Made by a program: the position numbers and the translations under genes | The notes under the pieces: model-generated | What the model was told of the DNA's origin: nothing | The model's database searches: none | What the model saw: only the letters and a program-made list of their open reading frames with translations | NCBI GenBank assembly: GCA_947588705.1 | Contig: CANPYT010000013.1 | Location: 1 to 47,095 of the forward strand | Reading direction: 5' to 3' | DNA: 47,095 nucleotides | From: an uncultured Acetatifactor sp. | GTDB taxonomy: Bacteria > Bacillota > Clostridia > Lachnospirales > Lachnospiraceae | In this document: piece after piece, positions 11,829 to 22,300 of the stretch | Position numbering within the stretch: position 1 is the first letter of the stretch | Layout: each line of letters opens with the position of its first letter

Positions 11829-14366
11829 GCGCAGATCTGCCAGAAAGCGCAGGAGCCGCAAGGCGCCGTCCAGTATCTCTTCCCCGTCCGTGCCGAACAG
11901 GATGCCCGCCCAGATCCTGTCTATCCTTCTGGCCACCGGGTGGTTCAGATCCAGGAATCCAATGTGCGGGATCTCATCTGTGATCTCATGGATATCGCCC
12001 TGGGATAAAGCCTCGTATTTCGGGACGTGGGTAGTCTGCATGTCCCGCACCTCCAGTTTCCTCAGTCCGGCATGGTCCTTAGACTGGACCTCGCATTCCA
12101 GCTGATAGAAGACGGTGGACATATATGTGCCGACCACGTTCGCCTTGTCCGCGGTATCATACGAAAAGACCGCAAAGTTTGTGGAGACATGCATCGGGAT
12201 CCTGGTCACATGGACTCTTCCCGTCTTTCTTATCTTTGTGGGGACCAGGACCGAGTTTGGCGCAAACACGACCCGCCCGTACCGTTCGGCGATCTTCCTG
12301 ATCTCCCCGCCCGCCCTGGCGGTATTCCTTTCCTGGGCGTCCGGCCTTCTCTGTAAGGGAATATAGTCATTTATGATCGCCTCGGCGGCAGCCTCGGACA
12401 GGCAGTTGAAATCGATAAATTTCGCATCGCCTGTATTCAGTTCAAAAGCATCATGCCAGGCGTTCCTCATCCCTTCCGATAAGGCCACCGTTTCCGCGTA
12501 CCGGCGGTACAGGGGATCCAGAGAATCAAAAAATACCAGATCAGAAATGCCCTGGCTTCCCACATTTCCCCTGCGGCAGACAGGCGCTGTGTCCGATATG
12601 GACGTCAGCCGCGGATTGGACAAAATATACCGCGACACAAAATCCATGGATTCCTTCATCTCACCGCACACAAATCTCCAGCCGTTTTCCATCTCCCGTT
12701 CAAACTCGGAAGCCGGGAAGCTTCCCGCTTCCACCCCCGGCAGGATCGGCGCAAAATCGGAAGCGCAATATTCCCCCGTATAGGCCAGCAGCGCGTGAAG
12801 ATCTATATCGGCGACTTTGTCCCTGCTGTAATAGACTTTGATCTCCTTCGCCGGCTGTCCTGCCCTTCCCACAAAGACACAGGTTTCTTCCGTCACAGCC
12901 TCAAACAGGTCCTCCGCCGGATAATGGAAGATCGTGTGCAGCCCGAAATAATGCAGGAGCATGTTCCGGAAGGCAACCGCCTCATCGCCTCTTTCCTTGA
13001 GGTGCGCCTTTGGAAAAATACACGCGATCGTAGTGCCCGGCGCCACCATGCAGCAGACAGCCTCCAGGAATACCGCCCCCAGGTTCATCTGCCCGCCGCG
13101 GGTCATGGCTTCTCTTCCTGCCATACGCTTTATTGTTTCATAAAAGGGCTGTTTTCTTGCAGCACAATTGATCCCGGCCACAAACGGCGGATTCAGCAAA
13201 ACCACATCGACATCCCCAAAATAAGAGGGCGGAAGATCGTTGATATCCATCGCGGAAACCTCCGGCGCCCCGGCCCTGCGGATCGTGCCGGGAAAACTCA
13301 GGCCCAGCCTGAGGGACAGCAGCCCGGCCAACCTGTCGTTGACGTCATTCGCCTTCAGTCGCGCAGCATCCACATGAAAGACATTGATCGCGGAGCAGAT
13401 CAGGTTTCCGCTGCCCGCCGCGGGATCACATATTTTCCGGTCTCGCCCCAGTTCAGCTTTCGACATCCTTGCCAGGGTGGATACAAGCTGTGCCAATTCC
13501 GAATCTGTCGCCACTTCCCCCTCATGGCGCTTTGTCTCCGACAACCTGTCATGAAGGGCATCCGCCAGGGCCTCTCCGGATATATTGGACTTTCCGAACC
13601 GATAAACGTCCGATAAAACAGCTGCCGGGACCTCCTGTTTTGGAAGGAATCCCGCCGGGTCATACTGAAATATCCCGTCAAAGCCCACCCAGGCCGCTTC
13701 CTGGCATATCTGCCGCACGTCGCCCCGGAATGTCCTCACATCTCGTTTCAGGTCATTCCTTCCCACAGCGTCAAAAGCCCCCCGGATATATTCATACATC
13801 AGTACGGCCATACTGCTTTTCCACGCCCTGTCGTCCGAAGCGACGCTGTCCATATAATCTAAAAACTGTTCCAGCGTAGACGAATAATCATATATATCTT
13901 TCACGAAATTACCGATCAGGCGCTTATACGCCGCGGCCAATTTCGCCTCCACCGCCGCCTCATCGTCTGTCAGGAAATTGCATATACGCTCCAGCCCCGG
14001 CCGAAGCATCTGCTGGTGGATCCGGGGCCGCGCCGCATCGTGGCGAAAGCTGATCAGCGTCTCAAGGTTTGTAAGGATAAAAAACGGCTTCTCATTCCGC
14101 ATGGCGTTCATTTGGACATACGATTCCGCCTGAAACTGCCACCTGGTGCTCTGGACATCACCGGGCGTCCTCTTTACCTCTACCACACACAGGTATCTCC
14201 CCGTGGCCCTGTTTTCGATGACAAAATCCATTTCCAGGGAGCCGGTGCGTCTGTGGTGTATCACCTGATAGGCCCCTGATAATCCCAGGTCCGCCAGCGC
14301 CCTGTTCAAAGCCCGTTCACACAGCGGATGAAACACCCTGACCTCTGAGTCGGAATACAAAATCAT
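11820..14366 (-). CDS. Restriction-methylation enzyme: PD-(D/E)XK nuclease plus N6-adenine methyltransferase
   Basis: An 848-residue protein built like a type IIG enzyme. The N-terminal domain has a PD-(D/E)XK core: Asp47 in EMDFVIE, then Glu63 and Lys65 in VVEVKR, followed by a QxxxY motif (QAESY, 79-83) as in HsdR and RecB-family nucleases. A helical linker leads to the methyltransferase, with SAM motif DPAAGSGN (314-321) and catalytic NPPF (392-395). The C-terminal 350 residues probably recognise DNA. It is third in the operon, 54 bases after the cytosine methyltransferase. I prefer the ATG at 14366 (GGAG six bases upstream) over one four codons earlier. The likely role is cutting unmodified foreign DNA. 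The recognition site is unknown; a pure methylase with a degenerate nuclease is the alternative. Confidence 0.8.
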   Translation of the reverse strand: MILYSDSEVRVFHPLCERALNRALADLGLSGAYQVIHHRRTGSLEMDFVIENRATGRYLCVVEVKRTPGDVQSTRWQFQAESYVQMNAMRNEKPFFILTNLETLISFRHDAARPRIHQQMLRPGLERICNFLTDDEAAVEAKLAAAYKRLIGNFVKDIYDYSSTLEQFLDYMDSVASDDRAWKSSMAVLMYEYIRGAFDAVGRNDLKRDVRTFRGDVRQICQEAAWVGFDGIFQYDPAGFLPKQEVPAAVLSDVYRFGKSNISGEALADALHDRLSETKRHEGEVATDSELAQLVSTLARMSKAELGRDRKICDPAAGSGNLICSAINVFHVDAARLKANDVNDRLAGLLSLRLGLSFPGTIRRAGAPEVSAMDINDLPPSYFGDVDVVLLNPPFVAGINCAARKQPFYETIKRMAGREAMTRGGQMNLGAVFLEAVCCMVAPGTTIACIFPKAHLKERGDEAVAFRNMLLHYFGLHTIFHYPAEDLFEAVTEETCVFVGRAGQPAKEIKVYYSRDKVADIDLHALLAYTGEYCASDFAPILPGVEAGSFPASEFEREMENGWRFVCGEMKESMDFVSRYILSNPRLTSISDTAPVCRRGNVGSQGISDLVFFDSLDPLYRRYAETVALSEGMRNAWHDAFELNTGDAKFIDFNCLSEAAAEAIINDYIPLQRRPDAQERNTARAGGEIRKIAERYGRVVFAPNSVLVPTKIRKTGRVHVTRIPMHVSTNFAVFSYDTADKANVVGTYMSTVFYQLECEVQSKDHAGLRKLEVRDMQTTHVPKYEALSQGDIHEITDEIPHIGFLDLNHPVARRIDRIWAGILFGTDGEEILDGALRLLRFLADLRSA

Positions 14367-14432
14367 GTTTTTCTCCATTTCCTCGCTGTTCTCTGCGCAT
14401 AGCGGTGAAGAATTCCCTTTCCGATCTCCGGA

Positions 14433-15536
14433 TCAGTCTTCCCCGCTGATATATTCCTTTAGCTTATGGGCGATCACCCTCGCCAGCATGGGCGGGACGG
14501 CATTCCCCACGATCAGGTTCCTTCCCTGCTTGCTGGACGAAATGACTTCATAAGAGTCCGGAAACGACTGCAATCGCAGCGCCTCCCTGACCGTTATCAG
14601 CCTCTGCTCCGAATAATGGATGTTGCATCCCACGTTTGGCCGGTTAAAATACGTATTTATCGTATAGGACGGCTTGTCCGGAGAAAGCCTGCCATAGCAG
14701 GTGGTATGGCCCCCATCCCTCTGGAGCCTCCGTATCCTGGCGGAATCCACCTCCGCCGGTATATCCATGTAATTCCCGCCCGGCCTGACATGTTCGATGA
14801 TATACCTGTCCAGTTCGCTCAATCTGGAAACAAAATGCTCCGAGACATCCTCCCGCCCGTCCTTCCTCATGGCCGCCTGGTATTCGTTCTGCGGCGGCAT
14901 CGCATACCGTACTCTCCCGCTCTCGTCAAAAATAGCCTCCGGCAGGTCTCCCAAAGCTTCCTCCGCGCTCACATACCGCTTTAATCCCACACCCTCTTCA
15001 CTGTGAGTTGCTTCGGGAAACTGGAACTCGTCCCCGCCGCGCAGCCCCACGATAAGGACCCTTTTCCTTCTCTGCGGGACGCCGTAATCCGCAGCATTCA
15101 CGACCTTGGAGGAAATATGGTAGCCAATGTCGTGGAACGCCTGTTTCAGCAGATCCACTATATATTCTTTCTGTGCGTTCCGGGCCGACAGCAGCCCCGT
15201 GACATTTTCGAATACGAACGCCCTGGGCCTGATGTGTTCTATGATCTCTATATACCTCCAGACCAGCTGTCCCCTTGCGTCCTCCACGTTCCTGTTCCCC
15301 GCCAGCGAAAAGGACTGGCAGGGCGGGCCTCCTATCACGACGTCCGCTTTCGGGATCTCGCTTAGGGGCACTTCATTGATATCCCTGCAGATAATATTGT
15401 CCTGCAGATTGTGCTTATAGGTGGCAACCGCATTGGCATTGTTGTCCACAGCCCATATGATCTCATAGCCCTCCTGCCGGAATCCCAGGTCCAAGCCGCC
15501 CCCTCCGGAAAACAGGCTGACAATCTTAACGGACAT
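14433..15536 (-). CDS. DNA (cytosine-5) methyltransferase
   Basis: A 367-residue C5-cytosine methyltransferase with all main motifs in order: SAM motif I FSGGGGLDLGF; motif IV GGPPCQSFS with the catalytic cysteine; motif VI FENV; motif VIII QRRKRV; motif IX region before LQSFPDSY; and motif X GNAVPPMLA. The variable target-recognition region lies between VIII and IX (about residues 190-310). Its ATG lies inside the end of the upstream N6-adenine methyltransferase gene (11-base overlap), so the two are translationally coupled. Such C5/N6A pairs are known to protect the two strands of asymmetric restriction sites. Confidence 0.93.
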   Translation of the reverse strand: MSVKIVSLFSGGGGLDLGFRQEGYEIIWAVDNNANAVATYKHNLQDNIICRDINEVPLSEIPKADVVIGGPPCQSFSLAGNRNVEDARGQLVWRYIEIIEHIRPRAFVFENVTGLLSARNAQKEYIVDLLKQAFHDIGYHISSKVVNAADYGVPQRRKRVLIVGLRGGDEFQFPEATHSEEGVGLKRYVSAEEALGDLPEAIFDESGRVRYAMPPQNEYQAAMRKDGREDVSEHFVSRLSELDRYIIEHVRPGGNYMDIPAEVDSARIRRLQRDGGHTTCYGRLSPDKPSYTINTYFNRPNVGCNIHYSEQRLITVREALRLQSFPDSYEVISSSKQGRNLIVGNAVPPMLARVIAHKLKEYISGED

Positions 15537-16992
15537 ATCCGTATGCCTCCAATCGCTTTCTTTTCACATCTTCACACGCCTGAATGATGCGCTCCGGATC
15601 CGTTCCCGTGTATTCCGATAAAAGCCTCGTTATGTTTCCTATGATCCCCGGGTCGGAGCTTTGCGCCAGCTCCTTTGCCAGGGAGGCCAGCCGGTCCCTG
15701 CAGCCGTCCGCCATCCTGTCAATATCCGCAAATTTCAGATTTTCAATATCATATCTCTGCAGCTTTAACAGTCCGGCGCCATACTTCTTCCCCATCGTTT
15801 CCAGCTGGTAGTAGGTATAATGGTTATTCAGCAGCGCAAACATCAGGTACTTGTCGATCTTCGGATACAGGATATAAAAATTGTCCCGCGCCAGGACATT
15901 TGCCGTGTTCATCACAAATTTCATATCATTCCTGACAAAATAGCTGAATAAGATACCGTCGCTGTCAACAGGCTTCAGCGCATACCATTCCTCCCGCCGC
16001 TGCGCCTTCTCATATAAGGCTTTCGGCGTCTTCTTCTCTTCCAGCTGCCGCTCAAAGCCCCTCAGGTAAGCCGCCGTCTCGGCGTCTGGCGTCTCGCCCG
16101 GGGAGATCATCAGCAGCCTGTCCGTTTCGGCGGAATCGGTGTTGTATCCCGTCACAGCCTTAGGGGTAGACAAAATCTCCCGCTGGAATCTCCGGCTCTC
16201 CGCCGAGGAAACAGGCGGATTTATGAACATGGCGTTCCACCCTGTCGTCAGCCCTCTCCGTATGCGGGAATATGCCTGAAAGGGCCTGTTCAGGGAAAAC
16301 GCCATATCGTCCGTCCATCCGTTCCTTTCAGACAATTCCTTCCCTTTGAGTTCCATATACACGGGGCTGTGGCCCAAGTTCCCTTTTTTCCCCTTTACCA
16401 TCTTCAGGATCACAACATCCACCAGCGCATTCTTCTCAAACACATCTCCGCTGACATGGACCTCCTTTACGATAGACATTTCCGCCAGCAGCACCCGCCG
16501 AAAGCTTTCGCCGCCCCGGGCCTGCATCCAGCTGCTGGGGAAAATGACGATAAGCTCCCCGTTTTCACATAAAAGGTCCGCCGCCTTTATGAGGAAGTAC
16601 ATATATAAGTTCGCCGTGCCCGGCAAGCCGTTGTATATAGGATTTTCCCGTATATTCTTTTTCGTTATCCCGTATCCTTCCAGCTGGTCGATCTTTTCCT
16701 GCCTGACATACGGCGGGTTCATTATGATCCCATCGTACCGGTATCCGGGCGAAAATGACAGAAAATCTCCCCGGAACAGCTTATAACAGGGATATTTCGG
16801 CTTTACCGCATCAAACAGCTCCGCATCGATCTCGCACCCCTCCACATTGAGGTATCCCCGGTCCCGACACGCCTTCAGGAAAGCTCCTCCGCCAAAACAG
16901 GGTTCTAATATCCGCGCATCCTTTTTACAAGAGAACTGTGCCGCCATGTACCCGGCAACGGTTTCTCCCGTAAACACCTGACCTAAATCCAT
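15526..16992 (-). CDS. N6-adenine DNA methyltransferase (Eco57I/TaqI-like)
   Basis: A 488-residue adenine methyltransferase, first gene of the restriction operon. Motif X/N-terminus reads GQVFTGETVAGYMAAQF, motif I ILEPCFGGGAFLKAC (about residues 33-47), and motif IV IMNPPYVRQEK. The motif order (X-I-IV then a C-terminal target domain) is that of gamma-class enzymes such as TaqI. The C-terminal half (about 250-488) would recognise DNA; no nuclease motif is seen. The start has GGAGGAGCGAT before the ATG. The bases here look AT-richer than the flanking housekeeping genes, fitting acquisition by transfer, though I have not computed this. Confidence 0.88.
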   Translation of the reverse strand: MDLGQVFTGETVAGYMAAQFSCKKDARILEPCFGGGAFLKACRDRGYLNVEGCEIDAELFDAVKPKYPCYKLFRGDFLSFSPGYRYDGIIMNPPYVRQEKIDQLEGYGITKKNIRENPIYNGLPGTANLYMYFLIKAADLLCENGELIVIFPSSWMQARGGESFRRVLLAEMSIVKEVHVSGDVFEKNALVDVVILKMVKGKKGNLGHSPVYMELKGKELSERNGWTDDMAFSLNRPFQAYSRIRRGLTTGWNAMFINPPVSSAESRRFQREILSTPKAVTGYNTDSAETDRLLMISPGETPDAETAAYLRGFERQLEEKKTPKALYEKAQRREEWYALKPVDSDGILFSYFVRNDMKFVMNTANVLARDNFYILYPKIDKYLMFALLNNHYTYYQLETMGKKYGAGLLKLQRYDIENLKFADIDRMADGCRDRLASLAKELAQSSDPGIIGNITRLLSEYTGTDPERIIQACEDVKRKRLEAYGYVR

Positions 16993-17037
16993 ATCGCTCC
17001 TCCGAAAACCTGCTGCATTCTTTCCTGACGATACCAG

Positions 17038-17066
17038 ATTATATGTACAAAAAAATGGACTCAGTT
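17038..17066 (-). promoter_or_regulatory. Candidate promoter of the restriction operon
   Basis: A perfect leftward -10, TATAAT, 46 bases before the first start codon. At 17 bases upstream only AACTGA is found, a poor -35, so strength or an activator requirement is uncertain. No controller (C) protein gene is visible. Confidence 0.4.
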
Positions 17067-17148
17067 CTCCCGAATCCCTGTTTTCACTCCACGATTATTC
17101 CCGTCGATCACAATCCATTTTAATTTTTGTGCCCCGTTTTGTCAACCA

Positions 17149-17194
17149 TTTTTCCCGCTGTGCGCCTGCCTTTTTTCCCGCTGTGCGCCTGCCT
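17149..17194. repeat. Two perfect tandem copies of a 23-base unit
   Basis: The unit begins TTTTTCCCGCTGTGCGCC and repeats exactly once, with a 23-base period. It lies between the terminator of the chemotaxis gene and the promoter of the restriction operon. Confidence 0.8.
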
Positions 17195-17202
17195 TTGCCC
17201 AC

Positions 17203-17255
17203 AAAAAAGCGCGGGGGCTGAGCTGCCTCTTTCCCTGCAGCAGCTCAGCCCCCGC
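17203..17255 (-). terminator. Terminator of the chemotaxis receptor gene
   Basis: A perfect 16-bp stem (arms 17211-17226 and 17240-17255, core GGGGGCTGAGCTGC) with a 13-base loop, followed in the leftward direction by GC and TTTTTT. It starts 18 bases after the stop codon. Confidence 0.9.
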
Positions 17256-17273
17256 CCGGAGAAGCTTCCCTTC

Positions 17274-19256
17274 TCACTTTCTAAGCCGGAACTCCGCGAT
17301 CATATCCGTCAAGATCCGTGCGCACTCGCCAAGCTGTGAAGAGATGGCGGAGTTTTCCTGGGCACACGCCGCGTTGCTCTCGACCATATCGCTGATCTTC
17401 CTGATGCTTGAGGAGATCCCGCCCGCCGAGTTTTTCTGGGTCTCCACAAAGCTCACGATCTCATCGACCATACGGGTGTTTCCTGCGGAATACTCCGCAC
17501 TGTCCACAATGGTCTTATCCGTCTTGGCAACAAGGTCTTTCCCCTTCTTGACCGACTCCAGGGAGCGCGTGATCACCTCGCTGATCTTGTTGCTGGCCTG
17601 GGTGCTGCTGGCGGAAAGAGAGGAGATCTCCTCCGCCACCACCGCAAACCCCCTTCCCGTGTCCCCGGCCCGTGCCGCCTCAATGGACGCGTTCAGGGCC
17701 AGCAGGTTGGTCTGGCTTGCGATCGCATTGACCTCCGACACAAACCCAGCAATTTCATCATAGCAGGTCACGATCTCATCCATCGCCTTGACCAGCTCGC
17801 TCATCTCCGTGCTCCCCAAAGACAGACGCGCGTTCACAAGATCCGTGTTTTCCTTGATGGAGATGGCATATCCGGCTATCTTTTCCATATTGTCCGTCAG
17901 ATTCTTCATCTCCTGGGAAGCGCTCTGCACTGCCTCGCTCTGGTTTGTCGCCGCCTCGGCCACATTTTCGCTGGTTTTGGACAGATCCTCCGAATACTGT
18001 AGCACGGTCGCCGCCTGTTCGTTTATCTCCGCAAAGCTCTTGTTGAGCACCCGCACAATGTCCAGCAGGGCGTTCTTGATCTTCTCATAATCCCCGGTGA
18101 AATCTCCCTCCACCTCAAAATCCAGGTTCTTTTCCGAGATCGCCGTCACCGTGTTGGTAATTCCTGATATGTAGTGCTGAAGGCTCTTCATGGTGTCATT
18201 GAGCGCTAAGGTGAGGGCGTTTACTTCCTGGGAATGCTCATCTACCCGGAAAGAGTAATCCAGCTCTCCCTCCGATATCTTGCTCACATTGGCCGCCAGC
18301 TCCTCCAACGGCTCGAACATGGGATTGAGCCCGCCGGACAGCTGTCTTTTCACCAGTCCGCCGACCACTACGCCCAGCGCCACGGCCAGCAGGACCGTGA
18401 CAAGGATCACGGTGAACACTCCTTTGAGGGAGATCACGGCCACCACATTCCATCCGGTGGATTCTACCCCGTCGCTGATCGCGAATTTCAACCCGCCGCT
18501 GTAATCCCAGATCAGCTTTGTGGCCAGCTCCTTTTCACATACCTTCCGATACTTTCCGCCAAGCGCCTCCGATACATTCGTGCTCTTTCCCACGTTCAGC
18601 GCGATCTCTTCATCCGGGTGCGTCAGGATGGTCCCCTCCCCCGTGGTCAGGAACACATAATTTCCGCCGTCGTAGGATCCCTCGATCAGTGTCACAAGGT
18701 CGTCCATGTACATGTCAAGGCCCGCCACTCCAAGGAACTCGCCGTCCCTGTATATCCCCTTGGAAAGAGTGATGCAGATATTGCCGGTCTGCTCATCCAC
18801 ATACGGCTCCGACACATACACGCCATCCCTGGCCGCCGCCTCCGCATACCATTCGCGCTCAGTCACCAGGAAATCATCCTCCGGCACCCATCCGCCCGAC
18901 ATGTAGGTCATGATGCCATCCTGATAAACGACGCCCTCCTGTTTCACACAGACGTAAACAGCGGACACATCGCTGTGCCTTTCCACCATGGCGTCAACAT
19001 AGCTGTAATAGTCCGCCTCCGCCATACCGGAAGCCACCCCGGTGGCGACCGCGTCAATAAACGCCACCTTTTCCGACATTGTATTGTCGATCTGGGAACC
19101 ATACAGCTGGACATGCTCGCTGTTGTTTTTTACAGTATAGTACAAGATCATCGCAAGCGCGATACATCCCGCCAGCACACAGATCCCCGCAATAATACGC
19201 CTGATCAGCAGGTTCGCCTTCCGGTTGACATTTAAGCTTAATTTCTGTAATTCCAT
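17274..19256 (-). CDS. Methyl-accepting chemotaxis protein with dCache sensor
   Basis: A 660-residue transmembrane chemoreceptor. It has an N-terminal helix (about residues 16-40, IIAGICVLAGCIALAMILYY), an extracellular dCache-type ligand domain to about residue 270 (with YVSEPYVDEQTGNICITLS and VAGLDMYMDDL), and a second helix VILVTVLLAVALGVVVGGL. A HAMP region and the signalling domain follow, with the conserved tip IASQTNLLALNASIEAARAGDTGRGFAVVAEEI (described by its ends: IASQTNLLALNAS to GRGFAVVAEEI). It would signal to CheA/CheW. No flagellar or other che genes are near. The ATG at 19256 follows GATGAGG; a GTG 12 codons earlier is possible. Confidence 0.92.
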   Translation of the reverse strand: MELQKLSLNVNRKANLLIRRIIAGICVLAGCIALAMILYYTVKNNSEHVQLYGSQIDNTMSEKVAFIDAVATGVASGMAEADYYSYVDAMVERHSDVSAVYVCVKQEGVVYQDGIMTYMSGGWVPEDDFLVTEREWYAEAAARDGVYVSEPYVDEQTGNICITLSKGIYRDGEFLGVAGLDMYMDDLVTLIEGSYDGGNYVFLTTGEGTILTHPDEEIALNVGKSTNVSEALGGKYRKVCEKELATKLIWDYSGGLKFAISDGVESTGWNVVAVISLKGVFTVILVTVLLAVALGVVVGGLVKRQLSGGLNPMFEPLEELAANVSKISEGELDYSFRVDEHSQEVNALTLALNDTMKSLQHYISGITNTVTAISEKNLDFEVEGDFTGDYEKIKNALLDIVRVLNKSFAEINEQAATVLQYSEDLSKTSENVAEAATNQSEAVQSASQEMKNLTDNMEKIAGYAISIKENTDLVNARLSLGSTEMSELVKAMDEIVTCYDEIAGFVSEVNAIASQTNLLALNASIEAARAGDTGRGFAVVAEEISSLSASSTQASNKISEVITRSLESVKKGKDLVAKTDKTIVDSAEYSAGNTRMVDEIVSFVETQKNSAGGISSSIRKISDMVESNAACAQENSAISSQLGECARILTDMIAEFRLRK

Positions 19257-19388
19257 TTTGACCTCATCCTTCCCGTCTGAAAATCCCCCCACAGAAACTC
19301 CCCAAACCCCTGAACGAAATAATTTTACAATATACCTTTTTTCAGCACAAGCATTTTTCAGGGAATGGCTTTCCGTGTTCAGGAAATC

Positions 19389-22300
19389 TCATCGGCTAAA
19401 CTGCAGATATTCCAGGTCAAAACTGCTGCCCGGGAGGAAGATCAGCTCCACCCGGCCCCTGCCCTTTAAGCCTTCCAACGCAAAGACCTGTTCCCGGCAG
19501 GCTCCTTCCGTTCCCGCAAATTCAATGATGTGGTTGGAAACCTCCCCGGACTCGTCCGTAAAGTGCAGGTGGATCGTGTTGCCGGACAATGCCGTTCCCC
19601 CGCAGAGAGTCAGCTTCGACGCGCCGTCCGCCCCAAAATCCATATCCTCAAACACCAGCACCACATTGTTTCCGATGCCCCGGACTGCCCTGCCCTCCCG
19701 GCGGAAACTGTCGCCGTACATGGCGGAGGCATCCGCCGCCCACAGCCGCTCATAGGCTTTTTCCGGCTTCCGGAACACAAACCCTTTGATATGTACCTTC
19801 TCCTTCAGGGTGAAAGCGACCGTGGCGATCCCCCTGATCCGCTCCGGCAGCTTGTAAGTCTCCTCCTGATAGGTATTCCAGATGGAAGGTTTCTGATAGA
19901 CCACGGAGGCGAGGACCCTGCTCCCCTCCTCGAAGGGCATCCCCAGCCAGATATCGATGTCATAAGGTTTCCCATCCAGCGCAAAGACGGGAAGGGTAAT
20001 TTCGTCTGAGCCGAAATCCCCAAAGTCCACGTTGTCGTAAACCGGGCCGCTGACCGTTCCCCTGTCCGTAGCCACGCCCTTCTCGTTGCCGTTGCCCAGC
20101 TGCCCGCAGGCTCTGGTATACAGGCCGCCCGCCACGAACTCATAGGGATCCAGGAACGCCTGCCCGAGGCCCTCCGCCCGATATTCCAGCTGCGAGATCA
20201 AAACCGTGCGCTCCCCGTCCTTCACCATGCAGCGCACCACAAATTCCCCGTCTCCCCTGGCGGTGACCCGTGCAAGCAACCTTCCCTCCGGGTCTTCCAA
20301 GGGCTCCACGCTTGCAAAGCTCACCGGGATCCCCGCCTGGTTCACAGCTTTCCACACTATCTCCCTGTCCGTGGCAGCGGCGGGATACAGCTTCAGCTCC
20401 AGGGTCAGCTCCCTCTTCTGGGTTGTGACGCAGCATCCGTCCAAAGCCCGCAGCTCGGCCTTTCGCACGGGGATCCGCCCCGGCAGGTCCTTTCGGGCCG
20501 TCGGCAGGTTCCGGCAGTCTTCCAGATATTCCTGGTCCGCGCCGCCGGCCTCCACAGCCTGCAGCGTAAGCTCCCCGCTCTCCAGGCCCCGGCCCTCCGT
20601 CCGCAGCCTGATCTCGCCGGCCTCCCCGGTGCTCCCAACCACCGCAAGCAGCTTGCCCGAGAAAAGCTTCCTCACATTTGTCTTGTATTCGTCGTAATCC
20701 GTGCTGTCGCCGTTGTCCATCCCCAGGAGGCGTCCGGGGCCCTCGATGGAAACCTTTACATAATCGGAAGCGTTTTCCACCTTGTTTCCCTGCTCATCCA
20801 GCGTCTCGATCTCAACAAAGCACATATCCCGGCCATCGGCCCGAAGTATTTCCTTGTCCGCCGTCAGCACGATCCGGCGGCTGTCGCCGAAGGAAGTCCG
20901 GCTGTCCTCCGCCACCTCCCGGCCCTCATCGTCATAAGCCACCGCCCGGATGGTGCCGGGCACGTACTCCAGCTGCCAGTCCGCCACCAGTTTTGTCCCA
21001 TGGGCATGGTCGATCTGGCGTCTGCCCTGGGAGACGCCGTTCAGGAACAGCTCCACCTGGGGCGCGTTGGTGCAGGCCCGCACGTCCACCTTCTGTCCGG
21101 GGTTATGGTCCCAGTAAGGGAACAGGTGTACCATAGGGGCCTTTTCCACATCCGTCCACTGGGACTGGAAAAAGTAGAAAGGATCCTTGGGGAAACCGGC
21201 GGTGTCGATCTGTCCGAAATAACTGTTCTTTGTGTGGTAGGGAGTCGGCTCTCCGATATAATCAAAGCCGGTCCACAAAAACTGCCCCAGGATAAACTCG
21301 CAGTCCCTGTCGTCAACGATACAGTATTCCCAGCTTTTAGCCCCCCAGCTGGTGCAGCAGTTTCCCAGAGACGAACACTGCTCGTCATCGTCGGACAAAA
21401 CCGACTGGCTTAAGGGGAACCGGTAGATCCCCCGGCTGTGCACCAGCGAAGCCGTCTCGCTGCCGTACATGATCCAGTCGGGATGCTCCCTGTGGTGCTC
21501 CGCATAGCAGTGTTCCCCATAGTTATACCCCGCGACCTTCAGGATGTCCGCGCATTTCTGGGCCCCCTCCCAGGGCATATAGTTAGAGCCGATGGTGACA
21601 AGGCCGTTTCCCCTGGGGTCATGGAGCTTTACCATTCCCTGGAGACGCCGGGTGATCTCCTGGCCGTGCTCGTCCGCATGAGTGTCATAGATCTCGTTCC
21701 CGATGGACCACATCAGCAGGCAGGGATGGTTTCTGTCCCTGCGCACCCAGCTGCGCACATCCGCCGGGCACCACTCCTTAAAGAAACGCCCATAATCGTA
21801 TTCCGTCTTACAGCGCTCCCACATGTCAAAAGCCTCGTCCACCACCAAAAATCCCATCCTGTCCGCCAGCTCCATCAGTTCGGGAGCCGGCATATTGTGG
21901 CTGGTGCGGATGGCATTACATCCCATCTTTTTCAGGATCCGGAGCTTCCTCTCGAAAGCCGGGCCGTGGAAGGCCGCGCCAAGGCATCCCAGGTCGTGAT
22001 GCTCGCAGACTCCGTGGATCTTTACATGACGGCCGTTCAGGAAAAATCCCTTCTCTCTGTCAAAATCAAAACGGCGGAATCCCACGGTAATGTCCTGGCG
22101 ATCCAGCATCCGGCCCCCTTCTTCCCCGAAAAGCTCCACCGTCAGCCGGTAGCACTGAGGATCCTCGATATCCCACAGCTTCGGGGACGCCACTTTGGCG
22201 CAGATACCGGCCATCCCCGGCGCAGACCGATCCGTGCCGTACTCTCCCTCCGGCCTCTCTCCCGCAGGCCGTTTCCACTGGTGGAAGCCGAAATCCTGCA

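Noticed and set aside
11820..16992. BREX or DISARM defence island
   Set aside because: Methyltransferases are present, but there is no PglZ, BrxC, DrmA/B or helicase gene. A restriction-modification operon explains all three genes.
19375..19400. Sigma-D-like -10 (GCCGATGA) upstream of the chemoreceptor
   Set aside because: The bases are the last codons of the GH2 gene and no TAAA -35 is correctly placed; judged coincidental.
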